17,347 nt of DNA from Gammaproteobacteria bacterium (GTDB taxonomy: Bacteria; Pseudomonadota; Gammaproteobacteria; Acidiferrobacterales; SZUA-150), in the NCBI GenBank assembly GCA_029880755.1, contig JAOUNW010000024.1, forward strand, positions 1 through 17,347, written 5' to 3'. Numbering within the stretch: the stretch's first letter is position 1; the number at the start of each line of letters is the position of its first letter. Below, piece after piece: positions 1 to 8,351 of the stretch. Under the pieces are notes generated by a model, which was not told the origin of the DNA, searched no databases, and saw nothing but the letters and a program-made list of their open reading frames with translations. Made by a program: the position numbers and the translations under genes.

Positions 1-714
1 CTGGAGCGGGACGGCGCCAGCATCTCCACAGTAGAGCATCTCATGTCTGCATTGGCCGGCATGGGTGTGGACAATGCTTACATCGATGTATCGGCGCCAG
101 AAGTTCCGATTATGGATGGCAGTGCTGGCCCGTTTGTTTTTTTGATCCAGTCTGCCGGGATTACCGAGCAGGAAGCCGCCAAGAATTTTATCCGGGTGAA
201 AAAATCAGTAAGGATCGAGGACGGTGATAAGTGGGCGGCGTTTGAGCCTTACGACGGATTTAAGGTTACTTTTACTATTGATTTTGACCACCCGACGCTC
301 AAGACCTCGACTCAAACCACAACAGTGGATTTTTCCACAACCACATTCGTGCGCGAGGTGAGCCGTGCGCGTACCTTTGGGTTTATGCGCGACCTGGAAA
401 CAATGAAGGCCGCCGGCCTGGCCCAGGGTGGCGGGTTGGACAATGCTATCGTTCTTGATGACACTGGTGTTGTAAACGAGGATAAGTTGAGGTACAAGGA
501 TGAATTCGTAAAGCACAAAGTTTTGGATGCCATCGGTGACTTGTACCTGCTGGGGCATCCGTTAATTGGCGCATTCTGTGCCTTTAAGTCTGGCCACGCC
601 TTGAACAACCGTTTACTGCGCATGTTGGTGGACGATCCCGACGCCTGGGAGTTGGTGTCATTAGATGAAGCCGACAGCCAGTTAATGAATTTTGTTCAGG
701 TTGCTGGCCATTAA
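1..714 (+). CDS. lpxC: LpxC, UDP-3-O-acyl-N-acetylglucosamine deacetylase (5' truncated by window edge)
   Basis: Zinc-dependent cytosolic deacetylase that carries out the committed step of lipid A synthesis. The frame is open from base 1, so the start lies outside the window. 237 codons are visible, and comparison with the 305-residue E. coli protein suggests about 66 N-terminal residues are missing. The alignment is gapless at the active site: TVEH (codons 10-13; His13 corresponds to E. coli His79), HKVLDAIGD (His172 and Asp176, corresponding to zinc ligands His238 and Asp242) and KSGHALNN (His199, corresponding to catalytic His265). All metal and catalytic residues visible in this part are intact. 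The first Met in frame, at base 43, lies inside the conserved TVEHLMSALAG segment and is not the start. No terminator follows. In relatives lpxC ends the dcw (division/cell wall) cluster after ftsZ. Confidence 0.97.
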   Translation: MERDGASISTVEHLMSALAGMGVDNAYIDVSAPEVPIMDGSAGPFVFLIQSAGITEQEAAKNFIRVKKSVRIEDGDKWAAFEPYDGFKVTFTIDFDHPTLKTSTQTTTVDFSTTTFVREVSRARTFGFMRDLETMKAAGLAQGGGLDNAIVLDDTGVVNEDKLRYKDEFVKHKVLDAIGDLYLLGHPLIGAFCAFKSGHALNNRLLRMLVDDPDAWELVSLDEADSQLMNFVQVAGH

Positions 715-789
715 GGATAGCTAGACTATATATAGATATAGATTTAGGCAGAACCAGAAATCACCAAATACCGGATTATTTAACCAGTA

Positions 790-1722
790 ATGAATATTAT
801 TTTAGTTGCAGGCAAGGCCTGCACTCGGCGACACGTCTCCCTGCACCACCGCCAGGTCCTGGTGCTGGTACTGGTGGGGCTGTTGTATTTACCGGTGATG
901 TTATCGGTGGTGGGACTGAAGATCCATGGCATGCTGGCCCAGCAGTCGGGCCTGGCCGATGCCGGCTTGTTGGCCCAACAGAAGCAAGACGTCTACGCCC
1001 TGCGTAGCCAGTTGCGGGAGACCCAGTCCCGCACCGAAACCCATCTCAATGCCCTGGCCCAGCGTTTGGGCCGTATGCAGGCCCAGGTCTTGCGTCTGGA
1101 TGCGTTGGGCGGACGCTTGACGCGCATGGCCGGCATCGATGCCCGCGAATTTGATTTCAGCAAGGCCCCGGCCATGGGCGGGCCGGAACAGACCCTGGCC
1201 GGTAACGCCGACAGCGATATCCTCGTGACCCTGGCCTCCCTGGCCGAGGCCCTGGACAAAAAGACCGAGCATTTGGCTGCCCTGGAATCCCTGTTACTGG
1301 ACAAACAACTGACCGCCGCCGTGACCCCCTCGGGCTGGCCGGTGCACGGGGGCTGGGTCTCGTCCCACTTTGGCATGCGTGCCGATCCCTTTACCGGTCA
1401 CCGGGCCTATCACGAAGGCGTGGACATTGCCGCCCGCCTGGGCTCCACCATCAATGCCATGGGTGACGGGGTCGTCAGCCATGCCGGCATCAAGGCCGGC
1501 TACGGTCTGATGGTGGAAATCGTCCACGGTCAGGGCTACACCACCCGTTACGCCCACACCGCCAAAAACCTGGTGAAAGTGGGTGACCGCATCACCAAGG
1601 GCCAACCCGTGGCCGAAGTCGGCTCCTCCGGCCGCTCCACCGGCCCCCACCTGCATTTTGAGGTCCGGCGCAACGGTCAGGCGGTCAATCCGCAGAGTTA
1701 TTTGGTTCAGCGCAGTCAATAA
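790..1722 (+). CDS. Membrane-anchored M23 (LytM-type) metallopeptidase
   Basis: Probable murein endopeptidase or murein hydrolase regulator of the periplasm; 310 residues. Residues 1-22 are basic (RR, HH, R), followed by a hydrophobic segment at about 22-43 that would act as an uncleaved N-terminal anchor. Residues 55-115 and 140-172 look like coiled coil (Leu/Ala/Gln-rich heptads). The M23 domain spans about 183-305. It has the zinc ligands H208 and D212 (HEGVD) and H289 (HLH), and the catalytic His256 (YAH), so it should be active and not a degenerate EnvC/NlpD-like activator. The same gene sits between lpxC and secA in Pseudomonas relatives, but the small DUF721 gene often found there is missing. 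No clear Shine-Dalgarno precedes the ATG. The gene is far richer in G+C (lines sampled at 63-72%) than its neighbours (42-47%), with strong preference for GCC and CTG codons. The family is sure; the substrate is not. Confidence 0.9.
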   Translation: MNIILVAGKACTRRHVSLHHRQVLVLVLVGLLYLPVMLSVVGLKIHGMLAQQSGLADAGLLAQQKQDVYALRSQLRETQSRTETHLNALAQRLGRMQAQVLRLDALGGRLTRMAGIDAREFDFSKAPAMGGPEQTLAGNADSDILVTLASLAEALDKKTEHLAALESLLLDKQLTAAVTPSGWPVHGGWVSSHFGMRADPFTGHRAYHEGVDIAARLGSTINAMGDGVVSHAGIKAGYGLMVEIVHGQGYTTRYAHTAKNLVKVGDRITKGQPVAEVGSSGRSTGPHLHFEVRRNGQAVNPQSYLVQRSQ

Positions 1723-1734
1723 TCACCTCCAGCC

Positions 1735-1763
1735 TTCAAGTTTCCGGGGTTTTCCTACATAAT
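1735..1763 (+). promoter_or_regulatory. Candidate sigma70 promoter of secA
   Basis: TTCAAG (1735-1740), a 17-bp spacer, then CATAAT (1758-1763). The -10 matches the consensus at 5 of 6 positions and the -35 at 3 of 6. It lies about 45 bp before the secA ATG, in the 85-bp gap after the M23 gene. This is a prediction from sequence alone; read-through from the M23 gene is equally possible because no terminator separates them. Confidence 0.35.
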
Positions 1764-1807
1764 CGGCGCCTTTAATTATGCGCAGGCAGTCGCTATTTGG
1801 ATAACTT

Positions 1808-4510
1808 ATGATCGGAACAGCATTAACAAAGATATTTGGTAGCCGTAATTCCCGTTTGATTAAACGGATGCGTTCCGTAGTGAGCCAGATTAATGACCTG
1901 GAACAGACGGTCGCGGCACTGTCTGATGCTGATCTTAAGGCCAAGACCGGGGAATTTAAGCAGCGTTTTCAGAAAGGTGAGACCCTGGACCAGATGTTGC
2001 CAGAGACATTTGCGGTAGTGCGAGAGGCCTCCAAGCGTGTGCTGGGTATGCGCCATTTTGATGTTCAATTAATCGGCGGCATGGTGCTTCATAACGGTAA
2101 AATTTCCGAGATGCGTACCGGTGAAGGCAAAACCCTGGTTGCCACATTGGCGGTGTATCTCAATGCCATTCCTGGGAGGGGAGTGCATGTTGTTACAGTG
2201 AACGAATACCTGGCCCGACGTGACTCGGAGTGGATGGGCAAATTATATAATTTTCTTGGTTTGAGTGTGGGGGTAGTGGTCCCCGGTATCGGGCCGGAGA
2301 TGAAGCGCGCTGCTTACGCTGCCGATATTACTTATGGTACTAACAATGAATACGGTTTCGATTATCTTCGGGACAACATGGCTTTTAGTTCCGAGGAGCG
2401 TTATCAGAGGGATCGCTATTTTGCTGTTATCGATGAAGTGGACTCCATCCTTATCGACGAGGCCCGCACACCGCTGATTATATCCGGACCGGCGGAAGAA
2501 AGCGGTGATCTTTATAAAAAGATTAACGCCATTATTCCGAAATTGACCAAACAGGAAACCGAAGACGGGCCGGGTGATTTTTCCATCGACGAAAAAACCA
2601 AACAGGCATTTTTAACGGAAGAAGGACATGAGCATGTGGAGCAGTTGCTCTCACAGGCCGGTTTGCTGGAATCAGGAACTAATTTATATGATGCCTCCAA
2701 TCTGGCGTTGTTCCATCATGTGAATGCCGCCCTTCGTGCGAACAACCTTTATCACCGGGAAGTGGATTATATTGTTAAGGATAATGAGATCGTCATTATT
2801 GATGAATTCACGGGTCGCATGATGCAAGGAAGGCGTTGGTCAGAGGGTTTGCACCAGGCCATTGAAGCTAAGGAAGGGGTGCATATCCAGAGTGAAAATC
2901 AGACATTGGCATCCATTACATTCCAGAACTATTTTCGTCTTTACGATAAGTTGTCGGGTATGACTGGTACTGCCGATACCGAGGCCTTTGAGTTCCAGCA
3001 GATTTACGGTCTGGAGGTAGTTGTTGTTCCCACACACCGACCAATGGTTCGCGATGATCGCGGTGATCAGATTTACCGGACAGCAGCAGAAAAATACAGC
3101 GCCGTAATCGAAGATATCAAGGATTGTTATGAAAGAAAGCAGCCAGTACTGGTGGGTACGGTTTCTATTGAAAGTTCTGAATTGCTTTCCAAATTACTGA
3201 ACAAGGAAAAAATTCCTCATGAAGTGCTGAATGCCAAGCAGCATGAAAAAGAAGCGCATATTGTTGCCCAAGCCGGGCGGCCAGGAGCCGTTACTATTGC
3301 CACCAATATGGCTGGCCGCGGTACGGACATTGTGTTGGGCGGAAATCTTGAAATGGAACTGGAGTTAGCCGGCGATAATGAGTCGGCGCGGGAAAAAATC
3401 AAGACCGATTGGAAAAAACGCCATGATGAGGTCATTAACGCGGGTGGGTTGCACGTCATTGGAACGGAGCGCCATGAGTCCCGGCGTATCGATAACCAGT
3501 TACGTGGTCGTTCGGGCCGTCAGGGTGACCCTGGGTCATCCAGATTTTACCTGTCGCTGGAAGATGGGTTGATGCGCATATTCGGCTCTGAGCGGATTTC
3601 CGGTCTGATGCTAAAGCTGGGAATGGAACAGGGTGAAGCCATTGAGCATACACTGGTGACCCGTGCCATAGAAAACGCCCAGAGAAAAGTTGAGGGACGA
3701 AACTTCGATATTCGGAAACAGTTGCTCGAGTATGACAACGTCGCCAACGACCAGCGTAAGGTAATTTATGATCAGCGTAACCGGTTAATGGCCAGTGATG
3801 ATATTTCGGAAGACATTGTGAATATCCGGCGGGATGTGATCAATGAGGTTATAGGCGCCTTTATTCCCCCTCAGAGTCTGGAGGAGCAGTGGGATGTTGC
3901 AGGACTTGAACACACACTGGAACATGAGTTTGCCATGCGTCTTCCGGTCGCAAGTTGGCTTGAGAAAGATGACAATCTGACGGAGCAGGATTTACGTGAT
4001 CGTATAATTAGTGAGTTTGAAAAAGAGCATGAGCGAAAGGCCGGAGAGATCGGTCAGAAAAATATGCGGGATGCGGAAAAATTTGTCATGCTTCAGGTTC
4101 TGGATCGCGAATGGAAAGAGCATCTGGCGGCAATGGATTATCTGCGTCAGGGCATTCATTTACGTGGTTATGCCCAGAAAAACCCCAAGGACGAATACAA
4201 GCGCGAAGCATTTATGTTATTTTCTGATTTAATGGATCGCATTAAACATGAAGTGATCCGTATTTTACCCAGGCTTCAGGTGCGCACAGAGTCCGATATG
4301 GATACGCTTTCCAAGCATGCGGCGCCTCAAGAACATATGGAATTCATGCATCCTGATGTTAATCCTGATATGTCGGCAGCTGATGAAAGCGGGGATGTCG
4401 CGGTTGCCCATAAACCGGTGGTGCGCCAGGGTCGCAAAGTGGGTCGGAACGAGCCATGTCCCTGTGGATCAGGCAAAAAATACAAGCAATGTCACGGAAA
4501 GCTGAGTTGA
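1808..4510 (+). CDS. secA: SecA, preprotein translocase motor ATPase
   Basis: ATP-driven motor that pushes unfolded preproteins through SecYEG. The product has 900 residues, against 901 in E. coli, and is full length. Visible parts: Walker A MRTGEGKTL at 102-110 (Lys108); DEVD Walker B at 209-212; preprotein-crosslinking domain from about 220; the helicase-like NBD2 motif TNMAGRGTDIVLGG near 500; the conserved GRSGRQGDPG near 570; the helical scaffold and wing domains; a variable linker; and the C-terminal zinc finger CPCGSGKKYKQCH (Cys884, Cys886, Cys895, His896), which binds SecB and phospholipid. The finger suggests that a SecB is present in the organism. No secM-like gene lies upstream, as expected outside enterobacteria. 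The start codon has only a weak ribosome-binding site, but the N-terminus aligns with the family (the GS-RN--L-K element). Confidence 0.98.
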   Translation: MIGTALTKIFGSRNSRLIKRMRSVVSQINDLEQTVAALSDADLKAKTGEFKQRFQKGETLDQMLPETFAVVREASKRVLGMRHFDVQLIGGMVLHNGKISEMRTGEGKTLVATLAVYLNAIPGRGVHVVTVNEYLARRDSEWMGKLYNFLGLSVGVVVPGIGPEMKRAAYAADITYGTNNEYGFDYLRDNMAFSSEERYQRDRYFAVIDEVDSILIDEARTPLIISGPAEESGDLYKKINAIIPKLTKQETEDGPGDFSIDEKTKQAFLTEEGHEHVEQLLSQAGLLESGTNLYDASNLALFHHVNAALRANNLYHREVDYIVKDNEIVIIDEFTGRMMQGRRWSEGLHQAIEAKEGVHIQSENQTLASITFQNYFRLYDKLSGMTGTADTEAFEFQQIYGLEVVVVPTHRPMVRDDRGDQIYRTAAEKYSAVIEDIKDCYERKQPVLVGTVSIESSELLSKLLNKEKIPHEVLNAKQHEKEAHIVAQAGRPGAVTIATNMAGRGTDIVLGGNLEMELELAGDNESAREKIKTDWKKRHDEVINAGGLHVIGTERHESRRIDNQLRGRSGRQGDPGSSRFYLSLEDGLMRIFGSERISGLMLKLGMEQGEAIEHTLVTRAIENAQRKVEGRNFDIRKQLLEYDNVANDQRKVIYDQRNRLMASDDISEDIVNIRRDVINEVIGAFIPPQSLEEQWDVAGLEHTLEHEFAMRLPVASWLEKDDNLTEQDLRDRIISEFEKEHERKAGEIGQKNMRDAEKFVMLQVLDREWKEHLAAMDYLRQGIHLRGYAQKNPKDEYKREAFMLFSDLMDRIKHEVIRILPRLQVRTESDMDTLSKHAAPQEHMEFMHPDVNPDMSAADESGDVAVAHKPVVRQGRKVGRNEPCPCGSGKKYKQCHGKLS

Positions 4511-4546
4511 TGATATAGTGATTCCAATCAGCAATGTCTCGTGTTA

Positions 4547-4573
4547 AAAAAAGGGGAGAGCATCCCCTTTTTT
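4547..4573 (+). terminator. Rho-independent terminator after secA
   Basis: AAAAAA-GGGG, a 7-nt loop (AGAGCAT), CCCC-TTTTTT: a 10-bp stem with a GC core at the loop end, whose descending A-T arm doubles as the U-tract. It lies 36 bp after the secA stop and only 20 bp before the argJ ATG. Confidence 0.88.
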
Positions 4574-4593
4574 CCGTTTAGGGAGTAGAAATT

Positions 4594-5811
4594 ATGGCAG
4601 TCGGACTGTCAACATTGCCCCGGTTGTTTCCTGTTCCCGGTATACGGTTGGCGACGACCAGCGCCGGAATCAGAAAGCGTAACCGCAAGGACTTGGTGAT
4701 TATTGAGTGTGCCACCAATACACGGGTAGCGGGGGTTTTTACCAACAACAAACTGCGCGCCGCTCCGGTGGTTTTGGCGCATCGGCATTTGGCCGGGCAT
4801 AGCCCTCGTGCGTGTATCATCAACACCGGTTTCGCCAATGCCGCCACCGGACAAAAAGGTCTGGAGGATGCATTGGCTTGTTGCCAGGCATTGGCGGAAC
4901 AGATGCATTGCCAGACTGAAGAAATCCTGCCTTTTTCCACAGGCGTTATCGGTGAGCGGCTCCCGGTTGATCGCATTATTAATGCTATACCCGATTGTCT
5001 GGCCAAACTGGATGCCGACGGGTGGAAAGATGCCGCCCACGGCATTATGACTACGGATACCGTCGCCAAGGCTTTTTCAGTAAAGACCAGCATCAATGGC
5101 AAGGGTTTGACCATTACCGGTATCGTCAAGGGGTCGGGTATGATTCGACCTGACATGGCTACCATGCTGGCATTTGTTGCGACAGATGCCAAGCTCAGCG
5201 CCGAGGTTATAACATCGGCATTGCAGGAGGTTACCAGGACAAGTTTTAACCGCATTACTGTGGATGGCGATACCTCGACTAACGACGCCTGCCTGCTTTT
5301 TGCTACAGGCCAGGGTGAGCTTGTTATAGAAAACGATAGCGAAGATTCTTATCAGTTGTTTGTAAAAGAGCTGGGCAAGGTTTTTTTAGACTTAGCACAG
5401 GCGATTATTCGGGATGCCGAGGGTATTACCAAGTTTATTACCATTCGCGTTACCAATGGTTTGTCGGAATCCGATTGTTTGGAAGTGGCATATACCGTCG
5501 CGCATTCGCCCTTGGTGAAGACGGCATTTTTTGCCAGTGATCCTAACTGGGGCAGGATCTTGGCGGCAGTGGGCCGTGCCCCGGTTAAAGACATTGATAT
5601 CGACTCAGTTTCGGTTTATCTGGATGACGTGTGTATCGCCAGAAGCGGTGCCGTGGCCGATGATTATAGTGAAGCGGCTGGAAAAAATGTCATGAGTCGG
5701 GACGAGATCACTATTCGTATTGATTTGGGAACAGGTCAGAGTCAGGCAACCGTCTGGACCAGTGATTTGTCCCATGATTATGTCACCATTAATGCCGAAT
5801 ACCGAACTTGA
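4594..5811 (+). CDS. argJ: ArgJ, glutamate N-acetyltransferase / amino-acid N-acetyltransferase
   Basis: Recycles the acetyl group from N-acetylornithine to glutamate (fifth step of arginine synthesis, cyclic pathway); some members also use acetyl-CoA. 405 residues, normal length. It is an N-terminal nucleophile enzyme that cleaves itself before a Thr. The site is plain in KGSGMIRPDMATML, with Thr190 as the expected nucleophile, so the alpha chain would be 1-189 and the beta chain 190-405. The motif has PDM where PNM is usual. Other family marks are TNTRVAGVFTNN (about 41-52), FSTGVIGERLP (114-124), TVDGDTSTNDAC (about 227-238) and SDPNWGRI near 313-320. The start at 4594 is supported by GGGAG at 4581-4585, 8 bp before the ATG. 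The last 20 bases overlap the next gene. The terminator just upstream means that argJ transcripts probably pass through it. Confidence 0.97.
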   Translation: MAVGLSTLPRLFPVPGIRLATTSAGIRKRNRKDLVIIECATNTRVAGVFTNNKLRAAPVVLAHRHLAGHSPRACIINTGFANAATGQKGLEDALACCQALAEQMHCQTEEILPFSTGVIGERLPVDRIINAIPDCLAKLDADGWKDAAHGIMTTDTVAKAFSVKTSINGKGLTITGIVKGSGMIRPDMATMLAFVATDAKLSAEVITSALQEVTRTSFNRITVDGDTSTNDACLLFATGQGELVIENDSEDSYQLFVKELGKVFLDLAQAIIRDAEGITKFITIRVTNGLSESDCLEVAYTVAHSPLVKTAFFASDPNWGRILAAVGRAPVKDIDIDSVSVYLDDVCIARSGAVADDYSEAAGKNVMSRDEITIRIDLGTGQSQATVWTSDLSHDYVTINAEYRT

Positions 5812-6799
5812 TACTGTCCTGCATGTCGTTGTCGGAATTATTACTGATGCAACAGGCAGGGTGTTGATTTCACAGCGACTGCCAAACAGCCATGAAGCAG
5901 GGAAATGGGAATTTCCCGGTGGCAAGATCGAGAAAGGTGAAACTGCTGCCGAGGCCTTAAATCGGGAAATGCTTGAGGAGCTCGGAATACATGTCAGGGA
6001 AAGCAGTCCGTGGTTTCGAGTGTCCCACTCTTACCCATCAAAACAGGTTTGTCTGGATATATGGCGGGTATTTTCGTATGAGGGAGTGGTTGTCGGCATG
6101 GAAGGTCAGCCGATTCAGTGGGCACTGAGAGACGAACTCTCGCACTATAAGTTTCCTGATGCAAACCAGCCCATAATTCGAGCACTGGCGCTGCCGCCAT
6201 TGTATGCAATCAGTGCAATTGGCCATTTAGGCATAAACACTTTTTTGAAGAGACTGGAACAAGCATTGGAGGCGGGCTTGCGTTTGGTACAACTGCGCGA
6301 GCCCCAGTTAACCCCGCAGGAGTACAGTGATGCAGCAAAGCAAGTAAATGAATTGTGCCGCCGGTATCAGGCAAAACTGCTGCTTAATGCAGATATCAGC
6401 TTGCTGTCGCAGGTTCCGGCGGACGGCGTACATTTAACGAGCAAACGCCTCGCCGAATGCAAGATACTGCCGGCTGATAGAAACTACCTTGTTGCCGCCT
6501 CTTGCCACGATGAGAATGAATTAGCTAAGGCTGAAGAACTGGGTGTGGATTTTGTGGTGTTGTCGCCGGTGCTGCCGACGCAAAGCCATCCTGGTGCCAA
6601 AAACCTGGGTTGGGACGCTTTCCAGGCATTATGTCAGTACTCCGCGCTGCCGGTTTTTGCCTTGGGCGGCATGATGACCGGGCACATAAAGACTGCGCAG
6701 GCCCGTGGCGCCCAGGGAATAGCCATGATTGGCGGTTTATGGGGTGCCGAATTCCCCGGCGGTGTCGTACGAAGAATTGTCTCGGAAAGTCGCTATTGA
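5792..6799 (+). CDS. Nudix hydrolase fused to a ThiE/TenI-like domain
   Basis: 335 residues from the chosen ATG at 5792. Residues 1-132 are a MutT-type Nudix domain with a perfect box: G44, E50, then REMLEELGI at 58-66. The likely reaction is hydrolysis of 8-oxo-dGTP or another oxidised nucleotide. Residues about 137-330 are a TIM-barrel domain of the thiamine-phosphate synthase/TenI family (QLRE at 167-170, ADGVHL at 210-215, SPVLPTQSHPGAKNLGW at about 258-274, FALGGM at 289-294). Several residues that bind substrate in true ThiE appear to be absent, so thiamine synthesis by this domain is doubtful. Starts at 5774, 5780 and 5792 are all possible. I chose 5792 because MPNTELDTVLHVVVGII begins right at the first strand of the Nudix fold. 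The gene overlaps argJ by 20 bp, which suggests coupled translation. The same fusion occurs in Pseudomonas relatives, often annotated simply as a Nudix family hydrolase; the role of the second domain is not known to me. Confidence 0.88.
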   Translation: MPNTELDTVLHVVVGIITDATGRVLISQRLPNSHEAGKWEFPGGKIEKGETAAEALNREMLEELGIHVRESSPWFRVSHSYPSKQVCLDIWRVFSYEGVVVGMEGQPIQWALRDELSHYKFPDANQPIIRALALPPLYAISAIGHLGINTFLKRLEQALEAGLRLVQLREPQLTPQEYSDAAKQVNELCRRYQAKLLLNADISLLSQVPADGVHLTSKRLAECKILPADRNYLVAASCHDENELAKAEELGVDFVVLSPVLPTQSHPGAKNLGWDAFQALCQYSALPVFALGGMMTGHIKTAQARGAQGIAMIGGLWGAEFPGGVVRRIVSESRY

Positions 6800-7407
6800 G
6801 ATTCGGGAAGTGGCGTTTCCGCCAGTTTTAAGTAGTGACTATGTAACTGGTTTACCCTGCTCCTGACTTGCGCCACGGTGTCGTTGTTTTCGATGATATC
6901 GTCCGCATGTTTAAGTCTTTCCTCGCGGCCGATTTGTGCTGCCATTATATTTCTGATTTCCTTTTCACTTAGTTGACTTCTTTTTTTGACACGGCTGATC
7001 TGAGTCTCAGGAGTTGTGTCAACTACCAATACCCGATCGACAAAATCGAGGTAACCGGTTTCTATGAGAAGCGGAATGACGATAATGCAGTATGGGCCAT
7101 TGGTGTGATTTATTTTCTCTGCAATCCCTTCTCTTACCATGGGGTGAATAATAGCCTCTAATCGCATTCTTTTTATCTCATCGGTAAAGACAATCTTGCG
7201 CAACTGATCCCTGTTAATTTCCCCATTCTTATCGAGAACAGATTGACCAAACTCGGCTACTATACTCTGATAACCTTCCTGGCCCGGTTGCGCAAGTTTT
7301 CGGGAAATTTCATCGGCATCAATAACAGGCACGCCAAGCTCGGAAAAAAATACCGCTACGGTAGATTTTCCGCTTCCCACGCCCCCGGTTAATCCTACTT
7401 TCAGCAT
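6793..7407 (-). CDS. coaE: CoaE, dephospho-CoA kinase
   Basis: Phosphorylates the 3'-hydroxyl of dephospho-CoA, the last step of coenzyme A synthesis. 204 residues, normal length. The P-loop GGVGSGKST is at residues 8-16, followed by the DAD element (30-32) and the lid region. It is the last gene of the pilB-pilC-pilD-coaE run on the minus strand, 15 bp after the pilD stop, as in Pseudomonas. The yacG gene that usually follows coaE there is missing; instead the end of coaE overlaps by 7 bp the end of the convergent Nudix fusion gene. No terminator can be seen between the two convergent genes. No strong ribosome-binding site precedes the ATG, so translation may depend on pilD. Confidence 0.96.
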   Translation of the reverse strand: MLKVGLTGGVGSGKSTVAVFFSELGVPVIDADEISRKLAQPGQEGYQSIVAEFGQSVLDKNGEINRDQLRKIVFTDEIKRMRLEAIIHPMVREGIAEKINHTNGPYCIIVIPLLIETGYLDFVDRVLVVDTTPETQISRVKKRSQLSEKEIRNIMAAQIGREERLKHADDIIENNDTVAQVRSRVNQLHSHYLKLAETPLPESQ

Positions 7408-7422
7408 CGTAACGTAGTTATG

Positions 7423-8307
7423 CTAATTGGGTATTTTTGCGATATGCAGGTAGACCCGATTAAGTTGCTCGCCCCACATAAGGGCGACCCAGCCCGCCGC
7501 GGCCAGAAAAGGTCCGAAGGGGATTGGCTGGTTCCGGCCCTGCCCACGAAAAAGGATGTTAAATAATCCAACAATGGCGCCCACAAAAGATGCCATAAGA
7601 ATCGTTAATGGCAGAATTTGCCAACCCAGCCAAGCACCAAAAAGTGCATACAGCTTGAAATCACCGTAACCCATACCTTCTTTCCCGGTAGCCAGTTTAA
7701 ATAGCTGGAATATAGTCCACAGAAACAAATAACCAGCGATGGCACCGATAACGGCATCCTTCAGTGGAGAAAATAGAGTGAATATATTTACAAACAGCCC
7801 CATCCACAAGAATGGCAAGGTGATGTTGTCGGGCAATAATTGGTGATCCAGGTCGATAAAAGTGAGGGCTATCAATGCCCATGTTAACAGTAAAGCGAAC
7901 AGGGTTGGCCAGCCGAAGCCAAAGCGCCAGCTTATGGCGACTGCCAGGATTGCACTGAGTGCCTCTATCAGAGGATAGCTTTTTGATATGGGGCGGGAAC
8001 ATCCACGGCATTTACCGCCTTGCAACAAAAAACTCACGATAGGAATGTTTTCCAAGGCAGTTATCTGGTGTCCGCAGTGAGGGCAATGCGAGCCAGGTAA
8101 TACCAGATTATAGTTAGCCGCTTGTTTATCTTCCTGGTTTTCTATATCCAAAAAAGATCGGCACTGCGATTTCCAGTCGTTCTCAAGCATTTTTGGCAAT
8201 CGATGAATGACAACATTGAGAAAACTACCGACAATAAGCCCAAGGATTCCTGTTGTGGTGTAAAGAAAAACAGGAAAAGTCTGGAAAAGAGTGCGCAGCT
8301 CGTCCAT
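7423..8307 (-). CDS. pilD: PilD, prepilin leader peptidase / N-methyltransferase
   Basis: Inner-membrane aspartyl protease that removes the leader of type IV prepilins (and usually of type II secretion pseudopilins) and methylates the new N-terminus. 294 residues. Residues 20-40 are a first membrane segment ending in SFLNVVIHRLPKM. The cytoplasmic loop has the tetracysteine zinc site CPHC (75, 78) and CRGC (100, 103). After this come about seven further hydrophobic segments. The two catalytic aspartates lie in IDLDHQLLPD (152-160) and GYGDFK (Asp216). All are present, so the enzyme should have both activities. It lies 44 bp after pilC and 15 bp before coaE in one transcription unit. Confidence 0.96.
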   Translation of the reverse strand: MDELRTLFQTFPVFLYTTTGILGLIVGSFLNVVIHRLPKMLENDWKSQCRSFLDIENQEDKQAANYNLVLPGSHCPHCGHQITALENIPIVSFLLQGGKCRGCSRPISKSYPLIEALSAILAVAISWRFGFGWPTLFALLLTWALIALTFIDLDHQLLPDNITLPFLWMGLFVNIFTLFSPLKDAVIGAIAGYLFLWTIFQLFKLATGKEGMGYGDFKLYALFGAWLGWQILPLTILMASFVGAIVGLFNILFRGQGRNQPIPFGPFLAAAGWVALMWGEQLNRVYLHIAKIPN

Positions 8308-8351
8308 GAATTTTATAACGAGGGCTGGGTCTGCGGAAATACCACAGAGTC

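Noticed and set aside
719..745. AT-rich run with the palindrome CTATATATAG (721-735 region) as a promoter of the M23 gene
   Set aside because: Several -10-like hexamers occur, but no -35 sits at an acceptable distance; too weak to call.
1294..1719. 141-codon open frame on the minus strand opposite the M23 peptidase
   Set aside because: A by-product of the high G+C of this gene; stop codons are rare on its other strand. The plus-strand frame has all M23 residues.
4578..5255. 225-codon open frame on the minus strand opposite argJ
   Set aside because: It lies wholly within the argJ coding region, has no recognisable family or ribosome-binding site, and its Ser/Ala-rich composition is what the reverse of argJ would give.
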